Shown: positions 1 to 5,310, counted from the first letter of the stretch. The stretch: DNA of 5,340 nt from an uncultured Bacilli bacterium (GCA_934096785.1 CAKONA010000078.1:1-5340), one strand, 5' to 3'. Notes: a model not told the origin generated them from the letters alone. Program-made: numbers and translations.

Positions 1-175
1 CACTTAATAGTGAACTAGTCGGGGCAAGTAGGCTATATAGTCCCATACCTTCAGCACCTAATTTTCTTGTGACTATTATTCTTAGAATGAATCCTATTAG
101 TTTTCCAAGAACTCCACCAAATAAAAGTACTAGTGTTGACTTTAAAAATATATTGTTTCTTATTTTGTTTAACAT
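1..175 (-). CDS. N-terminus of a SpoVB/MATE-like flippase, cut by the window edge
   Basis: The minus strand opens at an ATG (175-173) and stays open for 58 codons to the window edge. The peptide begins MLNKIRNNIFLKSTLVLLFG, runs through a hydrophobic first membrane segment (about residues 13-34), then reads RKLGAEGMGLYSLLAPTSSL (about residues 38-57). The GAEGMGLY stretch after the first helix is characteristic of SpoVB/YtgP/MurJ-like proteins of the MATE/polysaccharide-flippase superfamily. These move lipid-linked sugars such as cell-wall precursors across the membrane. Only the first tenth or so of a roughly 450-550 residue protein is visible, so the exact subfamily (SpoVB, MurJ-like, or capsule flippase) cannot be settled. 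An in-frame TAA lies upstream and there is no alternative ATG, GTG or TTG between it and this ATG, so the start is well fixed. No Shine-Dalgarno is visible; see the leaderless note. Confidence 0.75.
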   Translation of the reverse strand, partial: MLNKIRNNIFLKSTLVLLFGGVLGKLIGFILRIIVTRKLGAEGMGLYSLLAPTSSLLS

Positions 176-179
176 ACTA

Positions 180-185
180 ATTATA
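180..185 (-). promoter_or_regulatory. Possible -10 box of the flippase gene (leaderless arrangement)
   Basis: On the minus strand a perfect TATAAT lies only four bases upstream of the flippase ATG. If it is used, transcription would begin at or next to the start codon, giving a leaderless mRNA, which would explain the missing ribosome binding site. No good -35 box stands 16-18 bp upstream; a TTTACA (202-197) is too close at 11 bp. In such AT-rich DNA a chance TATAAT is quite possible. Confidence 0.3.
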
Positions 186-217
186 TGAACAGAAAGTGTA
201 AAGTTTTCTTAAAAGAA

Positions 218-245
218 TTGATATATTTTTTACTTATGATATAAT
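218..245 (+). promoter_or_regulatory. Sigma-A type promoter of the 6S RNA gene
   Basis: TTGATA (218-223) and a perfect TATAAT (240-245) are separated by 16 bp, and TGA just before the -10 box makes it an extended -10. Initiation is predicted at A252 or A253. This is exactly where the 5' strand of the closing stem of the structured RNA starts (CCUA at 254). The match between predicted start and RNA structure supports both. It diverges from the flippase gene on the minus strand. Confidence 0.75.
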
Positions 246-251
246 TAAATT

Positions 252-425
252 AACCTAAGTGATGAATATAGCTTCATAAACCGGCTATGTAATACTATAG
301 GGGGACTAATTAGTATATGGTGTTGAATATTGCATATTATGCAAGATCCCGAGTATGTTATGTGTCCTACCACCTTGCGGAAACGCGAGTTTTATTACAC
401 TATATTTACACTAGGTATTTTTTTT
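252..425 (+). ncRNA. ssrS: 6S RNA (candidate), regulator of housekeeping RNA polymerase
   Basis: 6S RNA mimics an open promoter, sequesters the sigma-A holoenzyme and is itself copied into short product RNAs. The sequence supports this in several ways. A closing stem pairs 254-257 with 412-415, 259-261 with 409-411 and 265-271 with 400-406 (14 bp with small bulges). A large central bubble follows, with ACCGGCU (280-286) in its 5' strand, resembling the product-RNA template region of known 6S RNAs. Its 3' strand carries a small hairpin, CUUGCG-GAAA-CGCGAG (374-389), as in Firmicutes 6S RNAs. The apical arm is an interrupted helix (303-306 with 364-367, 307-310 with 357-360, 313-320 with 349-356 interrupted) capped by UUGCAU-AUU-AUGCAA (330-344). 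An own promoter and an 8-T run (418-425) bracket about 174 nt, a normal 6S length. Proximity to tcdA (yrvM) and rarA (yrvN) recalls B. subtilis 6S-1. Alternatives are another structured RNA or a tcdA leader, but tcdA has its own promoter. The 374-389 hairpin followed by TTTTATT could also cause some early termination. Confidence 0.72.
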
Positions 426-433
426 GTTATAAT
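405..433 (+). promoter_or_regulatory. Promoter of tcdA, overlapping the 3' end of the 6S RNA gene
   Basis: TTTACA (405-410) and TATAAT (428-433) are separated by an ideal 17 bp. The predicted start is near 440, leaving a leader of about 20 nt with AAAGGAG (446-452) seven bases before the tcdA ATG. The -35 box lies inside the 3' closing-stem strand of the upstream RNA, and the spacer contains that RNA's terminal T-run (418-425). The two transcription units are therefore physically interlocked. Confidence 0.65.
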
Positions 434-459
434 ATTTTTACTTTTAAAGGAGTGGAGTT

Positions 460-1140
460 ATGAATTTATGTAGACTTGAAGCACTAATTGGAAGTGAAAA
501 TTTAGATAAAATAAAGAAACTTAAAGTGCTTATTATTGGACTTGGAGGAGTAGGTGGATATGCTCTTGAATCTTTAGTTAGATGTGGTGTTGAGAATATA
601 ACTATAGTAGATGGTGATACTATTAAACCTAGTAATATTAATAGACAAATTATAGCGACTTCTCGTAATAATAATAAGTATAAAACTAGAGAATGGAAGA
701 AGAGAATTAAACTTATAAATAAGAATGCATGTGTAAATATAATTAATACTTATATAACACAAGATAATATTGAATTATTATTCGGAGAAAAGTATGATTA
801 TATGATTGATGCTTGTGATACTACTCGTGTTAAAGTAGAACTTATAAAATTGTGCCATGAGAATGGTATTAAGCTTGTTTCTTCTATGGGTACTGCTAAA
901 AAGTTAGATGCAACTAAACTTGTAATTACTACTCTTGATAAGACTAATACAGACCCACTTGCTAAGAAAGTAAGACATGAGCTTGGAAAAGACAAAGATT
1001 TAATGAAAGATGTAACTGTAGTAACTTCTACTGAAAAAGCAATGAATACTAAGAATATGCTTGGTTCAAGTGCTTTTGTTCCAGCTGTCGCAGGTCTTTA
1101 TATAACAAATTATATTATTAAAGATGTAACTGGTATGTAG
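460..1140 (+). CDS. tcdA: tRNA threonylcarbamoyladenosine dehydratase (TcdA/YrvM, E1-like)
   Basis: TcdA is a cytoplasmic E1-like enzyme that uses ATP to dehydrate N6-threonylcarbamoyladenosine at position 37 of ANN-decoding tRNAs to its cyclic form, which improves decoding. The 226-residue protein has the ThiF/MoeB fold signature: nucleotide-binding GLGGVG (27-32), the acidic D51 at the end of the second strand, and the ATP-contacting NINRQ (59-63). It then has DACDTTRVKVELI and SSMGTAKKLDATKL, as in TcdA, followed by the family-specific DPLAKKVRHELGK and STEKAMN segments and a C-terminal GSSAFVPAVAGLYITNYI helix. There is no ThiS/ubiquitin-like partner nearby and no rhodanese domain, which favours TcdA over MoeB or ThiF. 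It is slightly shorter than the usual 240-270 residues, with a trimmed N-terminus before the first strand. The start is fixed by AAAGGAG seven bases upstream. It has its own promoter, and may run on into dinD because the terminator after it is weak. Confidence 0.92.
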   Translation: MNLCRLEALIGSENLDKIKKLKVLIIGLGGVGGYALESLVRCGVENITIVDGDTIKPSNINRQIIATSRNNNKYKTREWKKRIKLINKNACVNIINTYITQDNIELLFGEKYDYMIDACDTTRVKVELIKLCHENGIKLVSSMGTAKKLDATKLVITTLDKTNTDPLAKKVRHELGKDKDLMKDVTVVTSTEKAMNTKNMLGSSAFVPAVAGLYITNYIIKDVTGM

Positions 1141-1171
1141 TTATGTCTTTTTATTTTGTATGAACTTTTAT

Positions 1172-1198
1172 TATCAGAGTATATTTGATATTTTTTTT
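1172..1198 (+). terminator. Weak possible terminator after tcdA
   Basis: TATCA (1172-1176) and TGATA (1186-1190) can pair around a 9-base loop and are followed directly by eight Ts (1191-1198). The stem is only five bp and almost all A-T, so termination would be inefficient at best. Readthrough into dinD is plausible. Confidence 0.3.
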
Positions 1199-1221
1199 GA
1201 GAAAATTTGACTAAAAAGAAG

Positions 1222-1250
1222 TGTTTTTGAAATTTATGGCTAATTATAAT
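1222..1250 (+). promoter_or_regulatory. Possible dinD promoter
   Basis: A perfect TATAAT (1245-1250) lies 41 bases before the dinD start. The only candidate -35 boxes are poor: TGTTTT (1222-1227, 17-bp spacer) or TTTTTG (1224-1229, 15-bp spacer). A good TTGACT (1207-1212) is 32 bp away, too far to pair with it. A weak -35 beside a perfect -10 would suit a regulated or activated promoter, but this is inference. Confidence 0.4.
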
Positions 1251-1268
1251 AATAGAGGGTAGTAAATA

Positions 1269-1280
1269 CTTTCTAGAAAG
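1269..1280. promoter_or_regulatory. 12-bp perfect palindrome before dinD, possible operator
   Basis: CTTTCTAGAAAG is a perfect palindrome lying between the putative dinD -10 box and the start codon. Its right half forms part of the purine-rich stretch (GAAAGAGAAAA, 1276-1286) that must serve as the weak ribosome binding site. A dimeric regulator bound here would sit at about +12 to +23 of the transcript. It does not match the Bacillus SOS box (GAAC-N4-GTTC), so the regulator is unknown. Confidence 0.35.
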
Positions 1281-1291
1281 AGAAAATATAA

Positions 1292-2116
1292 ATGAAAGAA
1301 ATAATTGAATACACTGAGAAAGTGTTTGAAGAAATTAAGCGTGTTGATGAGGTAGGGAATGAATACTGGTTTGCTCGAGAATTACAAATCGTCTTAGATT
1401 ATAAGAAATGGCAAAAATTTATAAATGTAATAAATGATTCTATGGTGGCTTGTAAGCAAAGCAATCAATTAACAAATTATCATTTTACCCACTTGGGTAA
1501 AATGATAAAATTAGGTAAGGGTGGAATGAGATGTATAGATGATTATAAGTTATCTAGATATGCTTGTTATTTAATAGTACAAAACTCTGATTCTAGAAAA
1601 GAAGTAGTTGCTTTAGGAAAAACTTACTTTGCTGTTCAAACTAGAAAACAAGAACTTAGTGAGAAAGAATATTTTGGTCTTACTGAGGATGAGAAAAGAT
1701 TTTATCAAAGAGATTTAACAAGAAAAGGTAATTATTCTTTAAATATTACTGCTAAAGATGCTGGAGTTAAAAATTTTGATAAGTTTCATAATGCTAGATA
1801 TAAAGCTTTATATAATGGAGAGACTGCAAATGATATAGCCAGACGTAAGAATTTAAGATATAGAGAAGATATACTTGATAATATGTGTAGTGAAGAATTA
1901 ATTGCTAATTTATTTAGAATTAGTCAAACAGAATCAAAATTAAAAAGAGATAATGTATCTAGTGAAGGAGAAGCTATTGAGACACATTACACTGTGGGTA
2001 AAAACATAAGAGAAACTATAGCTAAGAATGGTGGGATTATGCTTGAAGATATGCCTAAACCTAAAAAGAGTTTAAAGGAACTAGAAAAAGATAGAAATAA
2101 AAAACTACTTTTGTGA
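1292..2116 (+). CDS. dinD: DNA damage-inducible protein D (DinD)
   Basis: The 274-residue product aligns from end to end with my memory of Escherichia coli DinD, which is also 274 residues. The N-terminal half has NEYWFARELQIVLDYKKWQKF (23-43) and LSRYACYLIVQNSD (87-100), then VVALGKTYFAVQTRKQEL (105-122), the BRO-N/antirepressor-type fold shared with phage proteins. The C-terminal half carries the DinD-specific ITAKDAGVKNFDKFHNARYK, LANLFR-like IANLFRISQTESKLKRD (204-220) and THYTVGKNIRETIAKNGG (231-248) segments. E. coli DinD is SOS-induced and inhibits RecA filaments and strand exchange; whether this homologue does so is inferred. It is followed on the opposite strand by the rarA operon, another recombination-linked unit. 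No LexA-type box is visible upstream. The ribosome binding site is weak (AAAGAG, 1277-1282), and the stop codon lies in a hairpin that terminates the facing operon. Family members often sit in accessory or phage-derived DNA. Confidence 0.9.
   Translation: MKEIIEYTEKVFEEIKRVDEVGNEYWFARELQIVLDYKKWQKFINVINDSMVACKQSNQLTNYHFTHLGKMIKLGKGGMRCIDDYKLSRYACYLIVQNSDSRKEVVALGKTYFAVQTRKQELSEKEYFGLTEDEKRFYQRDLTRKGNYSLNITAKDAGVKNFDKFHNARYKALYNGETANDIARRKNLRYREDILDNMCSEELIANLFRISQTESKLKRDNVSSEGEAIETHYTVGKNIRETIAKNGGIMLEDMPKPKKSLKELEKDRNKKLLL
1477..1508. repeat. Perfect 14-bp inverted repeat with 4-base loop inside dinD
   Basis: TTATCATTTTACCC (1477-1490) and GGGTAAAATGATAA (1495-1508) are exact reverse complements separated by ACTT. 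It encodes residues 62-73 (NYHFTHLGKMIK) of DinD. In RNA it would be a stable hairpin on either strand. No T-run follows on the plus strand, and only three Ts follow on the minus strand, so it is not a standard terminator. It may be a protein-binding site, an mRNA structure or a chance consequence of the codons. Confidence 0.85.
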
Positions 2117-2123
2117 GTAGTTT
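2095..2123 (-). terminator. Intrinsic terminator of the rarA operon, overlapping the dinD stop
   Basis: AAACTACT (2102-2109) and AGTAGTTT (2116-2123) form an 8-bp stem with a 6-base loop. Read on the minus strand the hairpin is followed by a T-rich tail (TTTATTT, 2101-2095), a good intrinsic terminator for the minus-strand operon. On the plus strand the tail is not T-rich, so it probably does not stop dinD transcription well. The minus operon's TAA stop (2124-2122) and the dinD TGA (2114-2116) both lie in or against the hairpin. Confidence 0.7.
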
Positions 2124-2823
2124 ATAGTGCTTTATTACTATGTATTTTAATTAAAAGGTCTTCACTTTCTAATTCATCTCTCGTTTTTGATAGTGGTTCA
2201 TGTCCTTTAGTAAAAGAGTTCATATAGATTTTACCATTAATAGATTTGAATTCTTTAGTAGTATAGCCTGTCTTAGTATTGTAAAATGAGTCTCCATATG
2301 CTTGAGCGATGTTTTCATTTAGTAAGTGATATCCATCAATTAGTAGTTTTTCGATAGACTTTTTGTCTTCTTCTTTGATGAAGTGTCCTGGAGATGGAGT
2401 TTTAACTATCATACCATTGTGTGTTAGATAGTCATTTTTTTCATCTGTAAAGAATTGTCTATAAGTTGGATCTATTAAATAGGGAGTAAGTACTCCATTT
2501 ACATTGAATCTAGCTACTAAGAATGAGTGACCTTCAATATCATTTGTTATTACATTTTGAGTCATACATGGATGTGTTTCAACTCCTAAATCATTTAAAT
2601 AATAAGTAATAATTGCTTGTGCTTTATCACATTTGTATTCGAATGAGAAGTTATCAAAATCGTTTGTGAATTTGCATCTTGTAAGATAGCAAATATTATC
2701 TAGTAATAAAGATATTTCTTCTTCTGTTAGAGGAATATTGTTTATTACTTTTTCTTCAATATTCTTTATAACATTTGAATCTATGTTTACTGTTTTAGGT
2801 GTACTGTTCATTATAAATTTCAT
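2122..2823 (-). CDS. Uncharacterised protein, possible Cys-His-Asp transglutaminase/papain-like fold
   Basis: I do not recognise this 233-residue protein as a named family. It has no signal peptide and no membrane segment, so it is probably cytoplasmic. The middle shows the ordered pattern expected of a transglutaminase/papain-like hydrolase. C65 stands at the head of a helix (KCDKAQAIITYYLNDLG, 64-80), H99 precedes a strand (EGHSFLVARF, 97-106), and D118 follows the next strand (YLIDPTYRQFF, 115-125). The order and spacing suit a Cys-His-Asp triad, and the IDPTYRQF segment resembles that seen in papain-like toxin and peptidase domains, but this is inference from motif only. The C-terminal 90 residues (about 140-233) look soluble and are unassigned. 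The gene is translationally coupled to rarA: its ATG overlaps the rarA TGA as ATGA (2823-2820), with AAGG seven bases upstream inside rarA. A strong terminator follows. Co-transcription implies a role linked to rarA or simple operon hitch-hiking. Confidence 0.7.
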   Translation of the reverse strand: MKFIMNSTPKTVNIDSNVIKNIEEKVINNIPLTEEEISLLLDNICYLTRCKFTNDFDNFSFEYKCDKAQAIITYYLNDLGVETHPCMTQNVITNDIEGHSFLVARFNVNGVLTPYLIDPTYRQFFTDEKNDYLTHNGMIVKTPSPGHFIKEEDKKSIEKLLIDGYHLLNENIAQAYGDSFYNTKTGYTTKEFKSINGKIYMNSFTKGHEPLSKTRDELESEDLLIKIHSNKAL

Positions 2824-4016
2824 TTTTTTACCTTAATACTACTATTGAATTTGTACATTTCTGTTTCATATTTGTTTTTTCTAGGTGAGTAGTATTTCCT
2901 TCCTTTTAGATTTTCTGGCATATACTCTTGATCTACCCAATAGTTTGGATAGTTATGTGGATACTTGTAAAGTGGACTATTTGTTCTTATGTGAGCTGGT
3001 ATTCTTCCGACTGACATTGTGTTTATATCATTTATGGCTTCCATAATTGCTGAGTCTGCTGAATTACTTTTAGGACTTAGTGCCATATCAATTACTGCAC
3101 ATGCTAATGGTTTCATAAGTTCAGGATATCCAACTCTTTCACTTGCTTCAACAGCTGAAACTACTTTAGGACCAATCATTGGATTTGCAAGACCAATATC
3201 TTCATATGCAATAACAATCATTCTTCTATAAATTGAATCATAATCTCCACTTACTATTAATCTTGCTAAATAGTGAAGAGCTGCATCTACATCACTTCCT
3301 CTTATACTTTTTTGGAATCCGGATAACATATCATAATGACCATCTTCATCTTTATCTGTGAAGAATGATGGACTATTAGATGTTTCTTTTATATTATCAA
3401 TCGTTATTTCTTTGTTATAACCGTAATAATTAAATTCTACTAAATTATAAGCAAATCTTATGTCTCCGTTTGATATTTTAGCAATATATTTAATAGTTTT
3501 ATTATCCATTTTTATATCAGGAAGAGCTGTTTTAACTCTTTTAAGACCTGTTTCAATATCTTCTTCACTTAATGAGTGAAGTTCTATTAACTGGCATCTA
3601 CTTCTTATAGCTGGGTTAATAGAATGAAATGGGTTAGAGTTAGTAAGACCTATTAAAGTAATAATTCCACTTTCTATATAAGAAAGTAATATATCTTGCT
3701 TATCTTTATTCATTCTATGAATTTCATCTACGATAAGAATCATACTTCCATACATTTTTGCTTCTTCAATAACAATTTCAAAATCTTTCTTAGAGTTAAT
3801 AGTTGCATTAAGCATTCTATATCTCATACCAAGTTCATTTGTAAGAGCAAGAGCTATAGTAGTTTTACCACAACCACTGTTACCATAGAAAATTATATTA
3901 AAAAGTACCTTGTTTTTAACTAGGTTAGTTAGTACTTTGTTTTTACCAATAAGATGTTTTTGACCTAAGATATCTTTTAATTTATCGGGTCTTAATTTGT
4001 TTTGTAATAATTCCAT
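2820..4016 (-). CDS. rarA: Replication-associated recombination protein RarA (MgsA, AAA+ ATPase)
   Basis: RarA is a tetrameric AAA+ ATPase of the clamp-loader superfamily (WRNIP1/Mgs1 in eukaryotes). It acts with SSB and RecA at stalled or damaged replication forks. The 398-residue protein shows LRPDKLKDILGQKHLIG (8-24), Walker A GNSGCGKT (45-52), Walker B ILIVDEIH (93-100), a sensor-1 region LIGLTNSNP (121-129), an arginine finger in AIRSRCQ (136-142) and sensor 2 in GDIRFA (184-189). The RarA-specific C-terminal part follows: GSDVDAALHYLARLIVSGDYD (240-260), YEDIGLANP (271-279), and PLYKYPHNYPNYWVDQEYMPENLKGRKYYSP (348-378). These separate it from RuvB and from DnaX. The length is slightly under the usual 420-450 residues, but no key motif is missing. 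The start is supported by GAGGTGA just before the ATG, with an own promoter upstream. It heads a two-gene operon with the coupled gene downstream. Confidence 0.96.
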   Translation of the reverse strand: MELLQNKLRPDKLKDILGQKHLIGKNKVLTNLVKNKVLFNIIFYGNSGCGKTTIALALTNELGMRYRMLNATINSKKDFEIVIEEAKMYGSMILIVDEIHRMNKDKQDILLSYIESGIITLIGLTNSNPFHSINPAIRSRCQLIELHSLSEEDIETGLKRVKTALPDIKMDNKTIKYIAKISNGDIRFAYNLVEFNYYGYNKEITIDNIKETSNSPSFFTDKDEDGHYDMLSGFQKSIRGSDVDAALHYLARLIVSGDYDSIYRRMIVIAYEDIGLANPMIGPKVVSAVEASERVGYPELMKPLACAVIDMALSPKSNSADSAIMEAINDINTMSVGRIPAHIRTNSPLYKYPHNYPNYWVDQEYMPENLKGRKYYSPRKNKYETEMYKFNSSIKVKK

Positions 4017-4034
4017 AAGTCACCTCGTAATAGT

Positions 4035-4063
4035 ATTGTATCAATTTTAGAATAAAAATTAAA
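4035..4063 (-). promoter_or_regulatory. Extended -10 promoter of the rarA operon
   Basis: On the minus strand TGATACAAT (4043-4035) is an extended -10 element. A poor -35, TTTAAT (4063-4058), stands 17 bp upstream. Transcription would begin near 4028, leaving a leader of only about 12 nt that holds the GAGGTGA ribosome binding site. The element points away from the plus-strand promoter at 4114-4142. Confidence 0.5.
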
Positions 4064-4113
4064 GTCATGTAATTTAGGTTTTCACAAAACTTCCATATTT
4101 TGTACAAATAATG

Positions 4114-4142
4114 TTGTTATTGGTAGATTTATTTGTTATAAT
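4114..4142 (+). promoter_or_regulatory. Promoter of the MprF-like membrane protein gene
   Basis: TTGTTA (4114-4119) and a perfect TATAAT (4137-4142) are separated by 17 bp, and TGT before the -10 makes it extended. Initiation is expected near 4149, giving a leader of about 27 nt with AGAGGG (4166-4171) four bases before the ATG at 4176. It lies back to back with the rarA promoter. A 10-bp palindrome, TTTGTACAAA (4099-4108), lies just upstream of the -35. Confidence 0.65.
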
Positions 4143-4175
4143 TGAGACGTATTAATATTAATAAAAGAGGGAACT

Positions 4176-5210
4176 ATGAAGAAAGACAAAATTAGAAGTA
4201 TTTTATTAGTAGTGTTAACAGTGGGTATTATTTGGTATATTCTTAAAGACAACTTTGATGAATCAGTAAGATTATTATTAGGGGCGAATATTTGGTATTT
4301 ATTGCTGGTAGTTGTAACGTACTTAGTGTATTTTGCGATAGAAGCATATTTACTTTATTTACTTATTAATAAGATAAGGAATTGTTATTCATATAGACAA
4401 TCACTTGAATTAAATCTTATGACTAAGTTCTTTAATGGTATTACACCATTTTCACTTGGAGGACAACCTCTTCAAATGTATGAACTTAGTAAGAGTAAGG
4501 TAAGGGTAACAGAAGCATTACTTGTTCTAGTTGAGAATTTTATTATTCTTCAAATATCTATGACAATTATGGCAATAATATCTTTAATAGTTTGTATTAG
4601 TACAGGACTTATTCCAAATAAGTTTTTATGGATACTTACATTATTAGGCGTGTTTATTACATTGTTTTCATTGTTTATGGCAATATTTATGTGTGTTAAG
4701 ATTAATGTTGCTAAAAAGATAGGATATAAAGTTATTGGGTTCTTAAAAAAGATTCATTTAATTAAAATGGATTTATCAAGTGCACGTGATTTATGGAGAA
4801 GTAAGTGTGATGAATATTATACAACTTTCAATATTTTACTTAAGGACAAAATGTTTGTTGTAAAATGTGTATTATTAAATATATTATATATGACAATATT
4901 TTGCTTAATTCCATTTTTTGTATTTAGGGCTTTAGATGTAAACTTAAGTGTAAATGTAATTTATAGTATTATACTTGGATGTTTTGTTTATATTTCAGCA
5001 TCATTTATACCAATACCTGGAGCTACAATTGGAATGGAATATGCATTTATTAATTATTTTGAATTAATAGTTGCTAGTTCATTAGTTATGCCAGGAGTAC
5101 TAGTGTGGAGATTAGTTTCATACTATGTACCTATGATACTTGGTGGAATAATGTTTAATGTAAGAGAGGCACCATTAAATAAGATGAGACCTAAAAATCC
5201 GAGATGGTAA
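4176..5210 (+). CDS. MprF-type flippase-like integral membrane protein (LPG_synthase_TM / UPF0104)
   Basis: This 344-residue protein matches the membrane region of MprF (LPG_synthase_TM family), whose members include the lysyl-phosphatidylglycerol flippase half and many stand-alone proteins of unproved substrate. Hydrophobic segments are visible at about 8-23, 40-64, 113-142, 150-174, 229-250, 259-280 and 304-327. The family's conserved blocks are present: FFNGITPFSLGGQPLQMY (85-102), FIPIPGATIGMEYAF (277-291) and LVWRLVSYYVPMILGG (309-324). A positively charged cytoplasmic loop lies at 179-213. The catalytic lysyl- or alanyl-transferase domain of full MprF is absent and no separate one is seen in the window. 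It could therefore move a lipid or lipid-linked sugar made by another enzyme, or act as a glycolipid-related partner. Location is the cytoplasmic membrane. The gene is monocistronic: own extended -10 promoter, AGAGGG ribosome binding site, and a terminator whose loop contains the stop codon. Confidence 0.88.
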   Translation: MKKDKIRSILLVVLTVGIIWYILKDNFDESVRLLLGANIWYLLLVVVTYLVYFAIEAYLLYLLINKIRNCYSYRQSLELNLMTKFFNGITPFSLGGQPLQMYELSKSKVRVTEALLVLVENFIILQISMTIMAIISLIVCISTGLIPNKFLWILTLLGVFITLFSLFMAIFMCVKINVAKKIGYKVIGFLKKIHLIKMDLSSARDLWRSKCDEYYTTFNILLKDKMFVVKCVLLNILYMTIFCLIPFFVFRALDVNLSVNVIYSIILGCFVYISASFIPIPGATIGMEYAFINYFELIVASSLVMPGVLVWRLVSYYVPMILGGIMFNVREAPLNKMRPKNPRW

Positions 5211-5225
5211 CATCTCTTTTTCTTT
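5201..5225 (+). terminator. Intrinsic terminator of the MprF-like gene, stop codon in the loop
   Basis: GAGATG (5201-5206) and CATCTC (5211-5216) form a perfect 6-bp stem around a GTAA loop of GNRA type, followed by TTTTTCTTT (5217-5225). The TAA stop of the membrane protein is 5208-5210, within the loop. The ribosome would therefore cover the hairpin until release. Confidence 0.85.
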
Positions 5226-5310
5226 GGTTTAAATTATGAATGTTTGAGCAAAATAATAAAGAAAGTTTTCCAAATAAATCGCCAATTTTGATATACAAAC
5301 AAAAATTCGC

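Noticed and set aside
252..459. T-box or metabolite riboswitch controlling tcdA
   Set aside because: No T-box AGGGTGGNACCGCG motif or riboswitch core I recognise. A separate tcdA promoter follows the structured RNA, and the overall fold suits 6S RNA better.
574..995. Two open frames (62 and 65 codons) on the minus strand inside tcdA
   Set aside because: They lie wholly antisense to a well-supported conserved gene, have low-complexity or unfamiliar translations, and arise easily from AT-rich codon use.
1207..1250. TTGACT as -35 partner of TATAAT before dinD
   Set aside because: The spacer would be 32 bp, about twice the workable length.
3019..3923. Two open frames (70 and 75 codons) on the plus strand inside rarA
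   Set aside because: They are antisense to conserved rarA motifs, show no recognisable domain and lack convincing ribosome binding sites.
3903..3950. Short direct repeat in the rarA N-terminal coding region (AGTAC-TTGTTTTTA type, twice)
   Set aside because: It encodes two NKVL segments in the protein (residues 26-29 and 35-38) and is imperfect. This looks like coding coincidence rather than a repeat element.
5281..5310. Imperfect inverted repeat (AATTTTG with CAAAAATT)
   Set aside because: AT-only, interrupted by a mismatch and a long loop, no T-run following; expected by chance in this composition.
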